DNA from: Planctomycetota bacterium
GTDB lineage: Bacteria; Planctomycetota; SBBH01; JAHFOU01
DNA: 9,405 nt
Reading direction: 5' to 3'
Assembly: GCA_023261525.1 (NCBI GenBank)
Contig: JAHFOU010000070.1
Span: 1 to 9,405 of the forward strand
The notes under the pieces were generated by a model. It saw only the letters and a list, made by a program, of their open reading frames with translations. It searched no databases and was not told the origin of the DNA. The stretch's first letter is position 1. Every line of letters begins with the position of its first letter. Shown here one piece after another: positions 1 through 6,665 of this stretch. The position numbers and the translations under genes are program-made.

Positions 1-290
1 GCAGGAGCGTCTCCACCGGAGTCAGCCTGAGGCTGGATCTTTCCGGAGGGGCCATCGAGGTGCCGCTGGGCGATGCCCTGGTGAGGGCCGCCGCCGGCTG
101 GGTCCGCGTGCGGGCCCGGGTGGAGGGCGGGGCCCTGAGCCTGACGGTCGGCCAGGAGGAGGTCCTGAGGAGCTCCCAGAAGGAGGCCCTGGGGCGGTAC
201 AGGACCCCGGAGGGAGGATGCGGGCTGCATTGCTGGGGCGGGGACCTGGAAGTCGCCTCGGCGCGCTGGAGAAGGGTGCCGCCTCCGTGA
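1..290 (+). CDS. 3' end of an exported or pilin-like protein with a concanavalin A-like C-terminus (5' truncated)
   Basis: The reading frame is open from the window edge (first full codon at base 3) to a TGA at 288-290, giving the last ~95 residues of a longer protein. There is no convincing start inside the window; an in-frame GTG at 60 lies inside what reads as a continuous beta-rich domain. The visible part alternates hydrophobic and polar residues (VSLRLDL, GWVRVRARVEGGALSLTV) and ends with GLHCWGGDLEVASARW. This is the style of the closing strands of concanavalin A-like/LamG or DUF1080-type sandwiches. The stop overlaps the GTG start of the next gene by four bases (GTGA), so the two are probably translationally coupled. 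Because the next three genes are pilin-like, this may be the tail of another minor pseudopilin, but its N-terminus is not visible. The frame is well supported; the domain call is tentative. Confidence 0.7.
   Translation, partial: RSVSTGVSLRLDLSGGAIEVPLGDALVRAAAGWVRVRARVEGGALSLTVGQEEVLRSSQKEALGRYRTPEGGCGLHCWGGDLEVASARWRRVPPP
268..276 (+). promoter_or_regulatory. Ribosome binding site deciding the GTG 287 start
   Basis: The purine-rich GGAGAAGGG ends ten bases before the GTG at 287. An in-frame ATG at 218 also exists, with GGAGGGAGG directly abutting it and no spacer. The GTG is preferred because it gives a short basic leader (MKRSG) before the hydrophobic helix, as in the two downstream paralogues, and because it overlaps the upstream stop as GTGA. 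Confidence 0.55.
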
Positions 291-3200
291 AACGCTCGGG
301 CCTAGCCCTCCTGGTCGTGGTGGGGGTGCTGGGGGTCCTGGCCCTGCTGGCCGTGGCCTTCGTGACCATGGCCCAGCTGGAGCGGAGGGCCTCCCAGCAA
401 CGCCTGCATGCGACCCGGGCCCTCCTGCTGGCCCGCAGCGGCCTGGAGGACGCGATGGCGCGCCTGGAGACCGGGCAGGACCCATCGGCTTCCGGCAACG
501 CCTACCGGGGCCAGGACTGGGACGCCGACGGCGTCCTCAGCAGTTTCGAGGGTCAGCAGGGCCCGCCCGGCCCCTCCTTCGACGCCTGCCCGGTCTCCCA
601 GGCCCTGCATCCGAGTTTCCATGTGAGGACCTCCGCCGCCAACCTGGATCCGGCCCTGGTGGGCGTGGACGGGCGCCAGCGGGGGTGCAGCGGCACTCTG
701 GAAGGCGGCCCGTACGTTCTGAAGATCCTGCCCCAGGCGGGCTTCTACCTCAATGGGGGGGATCCTGCGTCGGCCTCCACCGTCGGCTACAACGCGGTGC
801 TGAAGCGGATGCTGGGCACCCTGGCCGACGCGCTGGACCGGGAGGACGGGCTTTCCGGGGACGGTCCGGTGGCCCCCCTCGACGGCACCGACCTGATCGA
901 CCTGAGGCCGTCCTCGGGATGGCAGAGCTGGGAGCAGGTCCGCGACCTGGGCCTGGGGGGAAGCCAGGCCAAGCTGGAGGTCCTCAAGCCCTTCCTCGCG
1001 CTGTCCGCCTGGGTGGACCGCAAGGTGATCGCCCCCCACGCCTCCACGCCCCCGGCCCAAGGCACGGTCTACCAGAGCTGGGCGGCCATCAAGTTGGCCC
1101 GCCCCCTCGCCGCGAGCGGCCGGGCTCCGGACTTCGAGCGCATCGGCGGGAACATCGTGGGCCGTGCCCCCGTGGGTCTGGCTTGGGCGAGGACCCGTCG
1201 CCCGGCCCTGGTGGCCCTGTTCGCGGGACTCAAGGGAGTGTACCTGGACGAGGAGAGGGCCTCCGCCATGTGGACTCCGCCGATGGATGCCATCGGCAGG
1301 GTCAAGGCCACGGCGCTCGTCAATACCTGGACGTCCACGGACGACTGCCACCTTGCGGTCGACCGTCTCCTGGCCTGCACCTCGGAGCTGGCCACCTGGG
1401 ATCAGTGGAATGCCTTCTGCGACGGCATCGCGTTCACCGGGAGCTCCGATCTCATCCTGGCCAAGCGCGACATCCTGAAGGCCAACTTCAATCCGAACAG
1501 CGACCTCAACAAGTTCAACCCCAACGTCTCGCTCTGGCGCTCCGTGGACAAGAGCGACCTCCTGGTCTACTCCACGGAATTCAGCCTCCTGTCCGGGGCG
1601 AGCGCCCTGGACGTGGAGAGCGCGGGCCGCGTGACGGGCCCCGACGGACGCCTCCTGGCCCTCCGCGTCCTGCGGGCCGCGGTGGCTCCGGCCTCCCGGC
1701 TGACCCTGACCGCCCAGGGGGAGTTCGTCTGCGAGGACCTGGGGGATCCCTCCCTGGCCGGGGATGAGAGGGCCTTCCGCCTGCCGGGGCAGGCCGGGGT
1801 GCCTTTCTTGAGCTCCAGCCAGGGGACCGGGAAGACCTGGGGGCATGCCCTGGGCCTGGTGGGCCTGGGCTCCCTGGGCGCTGCCCTCCAGAGCTATCCC
1901 GAACCCTGCACCCGGCCGGCCGGGCCACTGGCCGTCGCCCCGGCCGCGTACGACGGGAATCTCCAGTTGGCCAGCGTGGAGACTCCGGACGACGCCTGGT
2001 ACGAAGTCCCGTCTCCCCCGGCCGTCCCGGTGCGGGAGATGAAGCTTCTGGCCCGGTACACAGCCGGTCTGGACCTGGATGTGGCCGACGCAGTCCAGCC
2101 GCCGCTGTCCACTCCGGACGCGGACAAGAACCAGCCGGACGTCCAGCAGGTGACCACGGCCCAGTTGGGATTCAGCGTGCTCGACGCCGCCCGGCCGAAC
2201 ACCCTCTATCCGGACGGATGCTACTCCGAGAAGGATCGGGCTCCGTCCTACTTCGATAAGGGCAACGCGGACGGTTTCCATGGCGTCGTGTCCTTCTGGC
2301 TCAAGCCGAACCACAGGATCTCCGGAAGGGCGCACCCCTTCCTCAAGTGGACGAACTTCATGTCCGGACTCACGGACGGGGAGAGCCTGGACCAGTTCTT
2401 TTTCCTGGGGGATTGCTCCTCTTTCGATGTGGACAGTCTGGACCCGGGGGCCTCGGATGGCATCGTCAGCCAGTTCGAGATCGGCCACCAGACAGGGACG
2501 GATGCGGACCTCAACCGGGAGCACCGCTTCGCCCAGGGCACAGGTTCCCCCCATGTCTGGGGGCTGATCACGATGTACTACGACTTCCGAAGCCCGAGCC
2601 AGAACGACACCGGCAGGCTCATCCTGGACGCCCACCTGGAGGCAGGCATGACGGACAGCTATCCGACGGCCGCCGGGAACGATCCGGTGTCGGCTTCCGA
2701 CATCACCGGCGATGACCTGTACGGGCGCCACCGGATCTCCCTGGGGGGCGGACGGCCCAGCCAGGAGTACGAGGTCCCGGCGCACGCCGGCTCCGGGGCC
2801 GACGCCACCTTCGACGAGCTGGCCGTCTACGATTTCGGGGGGGCCCAGGTCGTTACGGAGACCCCGCTGGTCGTGAAGCCCGCGGACCCGGAGACCCTGG
2901 CGAGCCCTGCCACCCTGGCCTCGGCCCGATTCAAGGAAGGCCGCTACTACAAGGAGTCCGACTACCTCGGGCCTTATGGGGACTCCGCGGGAGCCCTGCT
3001 TACCCCGCCGGGCCCCGGCCGCAGCGCCGCGGAGTACTTCAGCCCCGTCCTCCGCCTGGGCGGGGCCTGCAGGATCCGGAGCCTGGCCTGGACCCAGGTC
3101 GTGCCCCAGGGGCTGAGGGCCCCGGCAGATCCCGGGCCCGAGGGAGGCATCCTCCTGGAGCTGGTGAACGTCGCCGGGGACGGCTACCTCCCGGACGGCA

Positions 3201-3400
3201 TCGAGCGGCCCTATGCCGATGCCGCCGTCTCCGCCGTGGGGCGGACGGTGGGCGTCCCCTTCCGTCTGCATGCGATCTTCCAGCCCAACCTGGCCAACAA
3301 GGACAATACCCCCATCCTGGACCCCCTGGCCCTGGACGACGTGACGGTGGTCTACGAGCCCGTGGGCGGACGGAGGATCCTGGCCTGGGGCACGCCGTGA
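287..3400 (+). CDS. Giant GspK/PilX-like minor pseudopilin with LamG-like domain (paralogue 1)
   Basis: 1037 residues from GTG 287. Residues 1-5 (MKRSG) form a leader that a prepilin peptidase would cut after Gly5. A hydrophobic helix follows (LALLVVVGVLGVLALLAVAF), continuing as an amphipathic helix to about residue 60 (GLEDAMARL). Mature position 5 is Val, not Glu, as in GspK. An EF-hand-like loop DWDADGVLSSFE spans 77-88. Residues ~150-300 resemble the GspK alpha-domain in order: GFYLNGGDP (152-160), LADALDREDG (179-188), EQVRDLGLGGSQAKL then AWVD (216-244), and APVGLAWAR (294-302), which reads as a decayed form of the GspK 'NLNTA' helix. Next come NFNPNSDLNKFNP (400-412), VDKSDLL (420-426) and STEF (429-432). 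The LamG-like domain covers ~660-851, from VSFWLKP (F670, W671) to ATFDELAVYDFG. The C-terminal beta module follows. Typical GspK proteins have only ~300-350 residues. Likely anchored in the inner membrane and built into a pseudopilus or pilus tip. The paralogue and pilin-helix calls are firm; the GspK relationship is inferred from motif order. Confidence 0.72.
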   Translation: MKRSGLALLVVVGVLGVLALLAVAFVTMAQLERRASQQRLHATRALLLARSGLEDAMARLETGQDPSASGNAYRGQDWDADGVLSSFEGQQGPPGPSFDACPVSQALHPSFHVRTSAANLDPALVGVDGRQRGCSGTLEGGPYVLKILPQAGFYLNGGDPASASTVGYNAVLKRMLGTLADALDREDGLSGDGPVAPLDGTDLIDLRPSSGWQSWEQVRDLGLGGSQAKLEVLKPFLALSAWVDRKVIAPHASTPPAQGTVYQSWAAIKLARPLAASGRAPDFERIGGNIVGRAPVGLAWARTRRPALVALFAGLKGVYLDEERASAMWTPPMDAIGRVKATALVNTWTSTDDCHLAVDRLLACTSELATWDQWNAFCDGIAFTGSSDLILAKRDILKANFNPNSDLNKFNPNVSLWRSVDKSDLLVYSTEFSLLSGASALDVESAGRVTGPDGRLLALRVLRAAVAPASRLTLTAQGEFVCEDLGDPSLAGDERAFRLPGQAGVPFLSSSQGTGKTWGHALGLVGLGSLGAALQSYPEPCTRPAGPLAVAPAAYDGNLQLASVETPDDAWYEVPSPPAVPVREMKLLARYTAGLDLDVADAVQPPLSTPDADKNQPDVQQVTTAQLGFSVLDAARPNTLYPDGCYSEKDRAPSYFDKGNADGFHGVVSFWLKPNHRISGRAHPFLKWTNFMSGLTDGESLDQFFFLGDCSSFDVDSLDPGASDGIVSQFEIGHQTGTDADLNREHRFAQGTGSPHVWGLITMYYDFRSPSQNDTGRLILDAHLEAGMTDSYPTAAGNDPVSASDITGDDLYGRHRISLGGGRPSQEYEVPAHAGSGADATFDELAVYDFGGAQVVTETPLVVKPADPETLASPATLASARFKEGRYYKESDYLGPYGDSAGALLTPPGPGRSAAEYFSPVLRLGGACRIRSLAWTQVVPQGLRAPADPGPEGGILLELVNVAGDGYLPDGIERPYADAAVSAVGRTVGVPFRLHAIFQPNLANKDNTPILDPLALDDVTVVYEPVGGRRILAWGTP
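2264..2839 (+). other. LamG-like (concanavalin A-like) domain of paralogue 1
   Basis: The segment opens with GVVSFWLKP, the typical first strand of LamG-like domains (consensus close to 'fTisfWvkp'). It continues through HVWGLITMYYDF with GRLILDAHL, equivalent to the usual 'W.hva.tyd......lylDg' stretch. It ends with RISLGGG and ATFDELAVYDFG, the usual closing '.iDelriYnr' strand. Such domains bind sugars or proteins, or act as structural spacers. The ligand cannot be read from the sequence. Confidence 0.6.
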
Positions 3401-6400
3401 AGCGGCCCCGGGCCGGCCTGGCCCTCATGGTCGTCGTCGGCATCCTGGGCGTCCTGACCCTGCTGGCCACGGCCTTCGTGACCCTGGCCCGGCTGGAGCG
3501 GAGGGCCTCCCAGCAGCGCCTGAACGCGAGCCGGGCCCTCTTGCTGGCGAGGAGCGGCCTGGAGGACGCGATGGCGAGGCTGGGCGCCGGCCAGGATCCC
3601 CTGGCCGCCGGGAGCGACTACCGCGGCCAGGACTGGGACGCCGACGGCATCCTGGGCAGCTTCGAGGCGCAGCAGGGGCCGCCCGCGTCCTCCTTCGATG
3701 CCTGCCCGGTCTCCCAGGCCCTGAGGCCGAGCTTCCATGCCCGCACCTCGGCCGCCAACCTGGACCCGGCCCTCCTGGGGGTGGAGGGGCGCCGGCGCGG
3801 GTACAGCGGCCTCCTGCAGGGCGGAACCTATGCGCTCAAGGTGACGGCGCCGGGAGGCTTCTACGTCAACGGCGGGGATCCCTCCGTCGTGTCGAATCCG
3901 GCCCTGACGTCCGACGTGAACACCAACCTCCGGCGCATGCTGGGGGTCCTGGCCGAGGCCCTGGACCGTGAGGACGGGGTGAACGACGGCAAGCCCGTGG
4001 ACCAGCTCGACGGGGAGAGGCTGGTGAGCCTGAGGCCCGCGACCTCCAGGGGCTGGAAGGACTGGGACCAGGTCCGCATCCTGGCCCTGGGGGGGAGCCA
4101 GGCCAAGCTGGACGCCCTCAAGCCCTACCTGACCCTCCAGGCCTGGGTGGACAAGAAGGTCATCCAGCCGAACGTTTCCGACGGCATGGTCAGCGCCGGG
4201 CCTGGGGGCTGGGTGCATATCCTGCTGGCGCGGCCCCTGGCCTCCAGCGGCCGGGCCCCGGACTTCGCGAGGATCCCCGCCACCCCGGCAGGGAAGATCG
4301 TCGGTCGCGCCCCCGTGGACCTGGCCTGGGCCCGCCGCCGCCGTCCCGCCCTCCTCGCGCTCCTCGCCAACCTCAAGGGGCTCTATTTGGATGAGACGAA
4401 CGCCCAGTACAGCGGGAGCGGCGCCTGGATCGGCGCGATCGGATTCGCGGAACTGGCCCTGGACTGGGCCCAGCCCACGGACGACTGCCGCACGGTGGCC
4501 GACCAGATCCTGGCTTTCCCCGGGGAGATCTCGACCTGGGGGCAGTGGAACGACTTCTGCGACGGCCTCTCCGTCTCCGACGCCAGCACCTGGCTTCCCT
4601 GGTCCAACCCTCCGGACTACGACTGCCCCTACGGATACGACCCCGCGAACCCGGTGCAGACCAGCGACCTGAAGCAGGCCAAGCGGGACCTCCTGAAGGC
4701 GAACTTCAACCCCAACACCGACCTGAACAAGTTCAATCCCGACGCCTCCCGCTTCAAGCTGGTCGACAAGAGCGACCTCCTGGTCCACTCCACGGAGTTC
4801 AACCTGGTTCCCCGCGGCGGGAGCCGGCTCGCCTGCGTGGGCAGGGTCTGCGACGCCCGCGACCGCCTGCTGGCCTCCCGGACGCTCTGTGTGGAGCTTG
4901 CCCAGGACCGGCTGCTGCGGATGACGACCCAGAGCGAATTCGTGGCGGGCAACCTGGGCAGCCTGGACGTCGCGGGGGACGAATCCGCCTTCCGGGGGTA
5001 TGCCTTTTCGCCCGCGGACCCCTTCATCACGCCCTCCGGGGGCCTGGGCAAGACCTTCGGGCACAGGCTGTTCCAGGATCCCGGCGTGAGCCTCCAGACC
5101 TATCCCGAGCCCCACCCGGTGTGGACCTCTCCCGCGACGGGGACGCCCGCCGTCTACGACGGGCAGATCGCCCTGGCCTCGGTGGAGACCTCGGACGGCG
5201 AGTACGGCCCCGGCATGATGTTCCTGGCCGGATGGGCCCGGGACTACCGCGGGGATTTCAGCGGGGGGGGCGGGGTGCTGGACAACCAGGTGACGACGGG
5301 GGGCATCGCCCCGCCGCCGCCCGAGACGCCCGTCTGGGGAGCATCGCGCTGGGGGATGCTGAGGCCGGACGGGGTCTACGAGGAGGACGGGACCAACCGG
5401 GTGCTGGCCTACCAGGCGCTGGGCAACGCCGCGGCCAGCCGGGGCACGGCCTCCTTCTGGTGGAAGCCGGGATACGAGGTCGCCAAGGTCACGCAGTGCA
5501 TGGGGCACGGCCATCAGCTGTTCAGCAACTCCCTGACGTACCCGCCTCCCGGGGCCTTCAACCCCACCGCGCGCATGGTCTTCTTCAGCCTGATCGGCGC
5601 CTTCCGGGAGCCCTCCTACTACGATTCCTCCGGCGCCGACCAGCTGGCCTTCTTCTGGGAGAACGGGTTCTGGGCCGGGGACGACCTGCACGAGCAGTAC
5701 AAGACGACCCCCAGCGACGACCAGGGCCAGCGCCTGGCAGGGCGCCGTTGGAAGCTCCTGACCCTGAACTGGGACATGAACCAGGCGGACGAGGCGCTGG
5801 GCTCCCACATCTACATCGACCGGGGCCTCCTGGCCAGCGAGCAGAACGAGGCCGCCCGTTATCCGAGAAGCCCCCAGATCGAGGGGCCGGCCGTGGACTT
5901 CCGCTACGCCGACGGCCAGGGCGGCGCCTCCAACGTCTTCTACCTCGGGCCCGAGCCGCGCCACGTCAATTCCTGGGGCTGGCAGGCCTTCTCCGGCGGC
6001 GGCGGCACCTGGGACAACTGGAACAACCCCGTGGACGCCACCCTCGACGAGTTCGCCCTGTACGACCTGGGGGAGAGCGCGGGCAAGCCGGGCGACGGCC
6101 TGGAGCGCACCCAGAAGATGCTCCACGCCCGCTTCGAGGCGGGGCGGTTCTACAAGGAGTCCGCCTACGGGGCCTACCATGACGCCACGGAGGTCCTGGA
6201 CACCCCCCTGGGCCCCGACCGCAACGCCGGGGAATGGTTCTCGGCGCCCATCGACCTTGGCGGCGCGCGGATCCGGACCCTGGCCTGGACCCAGATCGTG
6301 CCGAGGGACCTGAGGGCGCCTGCCGTGAAGCGCGGCAAGCCCGAGGACGGGGACGACGGCCCGGACGGCCGGGTGGTGCTGGAGCTGGCCCACGCCGGCG

Positions 6401-6660
6401 TCCAGGTCCCCGCCGCGGCGGGCAAGGACTATGCCCCGGATGCCGGGGGCAACCCCATCCGCACCCTCTTCACCCGGTCCGGAGGCCAGGCGGTCGGGCG
6501 GCAGGTGAACGGCCCCTTCCGTCTCCACGCGGTCTTCCAGCCCAACCTCTCGGACCCGGCCCGGACGGCCATCCTGGATCCCCTGGCCCTGGACGACGTC
6601 ACGGTGGCCTACCAGCCGGCCGGCGGCGCTCCGATCTCGGCCTGGGGAGAGGGGGAGTAG
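3397..6660 (+). CDS. Giant GspK/PilX-like minor pseudopilin with LamG-like domain (paralogue 2, most divergent)
   Basis: 1087 residues from a GTG that shares four bases (GTGA) with the stop of paralogue 1. The nearest Shine-Dalgarno-like run, GGAGGA at 3372-3377, is rather far away, so translation probably depends on coupling. Leader MKRPRAG, then helix LALMVVVGILGVLTLLATAF; mature position 5 is Val. The EF-hand-like loop DWDADGILGSFE is at 79-90. GspK-like elements are GFYVNGGDP (154-162), LAEALDREDG (185-194), DQVRILALGGSQAKL (224-238) and APVDLAWAR (305-313). The core block NFNPNTDLNKFNP is at 436-448, followed by VDKSDLL and STEF. It carries an insertion relative to the paralogues at residues ~391-428, rich in Trp, Pro and Tyr. 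The LamG-like domain runs ~677-892, from ASFWWKP (F687, W688) to ATLDEFALYDLG. The C-terminal module has FEAGRFYKES, LAWTQIVP (W964) and LDPLALDDVTVAYQP near the end. The region before the LamG domain differs clearly from paralogues 1 and 3. Function beyond a pseudopilin-type surface role is unknown. Confidence 0.72.
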   Translation: MKRPRAGLALMVVVGILGVLTLLATAFVTLARLERRASQQRLNASRALLLARSGLEDAMARLGAGQDPLAAGSDYRGQDWDADGILGSFEAQQGPPASSFDACPVSQALRPSFHARTSAANLDPALLGVEGRRRGYSGLLQGGTYALKVTAPGGFYVNGGDPSVVSNPALTSDVNTNLRRMLGVLAEALDREDGVNDGKPVDQLDGERLVSLRPATSRGWKDWDQVRILALGGSQAKLDALKPYLTLQAWVDKKVIQPNVSDGMVSAGPGGWVHILLARPLASSGRAPDFARIPATPAGKIVGRAPVDLAWARRRRPALLALLANLKGLYLDETNAQYSGSGAWIGAIGFAELALDWAQPTDDCRTVADQILAFPGEISTWGQWNDFCDGLSVSDASTWLPWSNPPDYDCPYGYDPANPVQTSDLKQAKRDLLKANFNPNTDLNKFNPDASRFKLVDKSDLLVHSTEFNLVPRGGSRLACVGRVCDARDRLLASRTLCVELAQDRLLRMTTQSEFVAGNLGSLDVAGDESAFRGYAFSPADPFITPSGGLGKTFGHRLFQDPGVSLQTYPEPHPVWTSPATGTPAVYDGQIALASVETSDGEYGPGMMFLAGWARDYRGDFSGGGGVLDNQVTTGGIAPPPPETPVWGASRWGMLRPDGVYEEDGTNRVLAYQALGNAAASRGTASFWWKPGYEVAKVTQCMGHGHQLFSNSLTYPPPGAFNPTARMVFFSLIGAFREPSYYDSSGADQLAFFWENGFWAGDDLHEQYKTTPSDDQGQRLAGRRWKLLTLNWDMNQADEALGSHIYIDRGLLASEQNEAARYPRSPQIEGPAVDFRYADGQGGASNVFYLGPEPRHVNSWGWQAFSGGGGTWDNWNNPVDATLDEFALYDLGESAGKPGDGLERTQKMLHARFEAGRFYKESAYGAYHDATEVLDTPLGPDRNAGEWFSAPIDLGGARIRTLAWTQIVPRDLRAPAVKRGKPEDGDDGPDGRVVLELAHAGVQVPAAAGKDYAPDAGGNPIRTLFTRSGGQAVGRQVNGPFRLHAVFQPNLSDPARTAILDPLALDDVTVAYQPAGGAPISAWGEGE
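5425..6072 (+). other. LamG-like (concanavalin A-like) domain of paralogue 2
   Basis: It opens with GTASFWWKP, continues with RWKLLTLNWDM and HIYIDRG (the 'W.hla..wd....iyiDg' part), and closes with ATLDEFALYDLG. It is somewhat longer than the copy in paralogue 1, with extra glycine- and tryptophan-rich loop sequence before the closing strand (FSGGGGTWDNWNN). Confidence 0.6.
6644..6657 (+). promoter_or_regulatory. Ribosome binding site of the third paralogue
   Basis: A purine run (GGGGAGAGGGGGAG) covers the last codons of the preceding gene. Its 3' end lies eight bases before the ATG at 6666. It supports that ATG, which gives the short leader MRRG directly before the hydrophobic helix. This is the only junction of the three without a GTGA overlap, so this gene may initiate more independently than the second. 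Confidence 0.6.
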
Positions 6661-6665
6661 CCGGC

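Noticed and set aside
218..286. ATG at 218 as start of paralogue 1
   Set aside because: It would add a 23-residue polar extension before the pilin leader and overlap the upstream gene by over 70 bases. The GTG at 287 matches the leader length of the paralogues and the GTGA coupling.
302..3271. A 989-codon open frame on the minus strand opposite paralogue 1
   Set aside because: It mirrors the sense gene codon for codon phase, has low-complexity Gly/Arg/Pro/Val/His-rich content and no recognisable domain. High GC at third positions removes stop codons from the antisense frame.
3401..3450. Possible promoter or terminator between paralogues
   Set aside because: The junctions overlap by four bases or are separated by five; no hairpin with a T-run or A/T-rich promoter box was seen.
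4545..6182. A 545-codon + strand frame inside paralogue 2 (and a 360-codon one at 685-1767 inside paralogue 1)
   Set aside because: They lie in the wrong frame, are very rich in Arg, Gly and Pro, and lack domains; typical shadows in GC-rich coding sequence.
3352..6528. A 1058-codon open frame on the minus strand opposite paralogue 2
   Set aside because: Same artefact as opposite paralogue 1. Its likeness to the other antisense frames only reflects homology of the sense genes.
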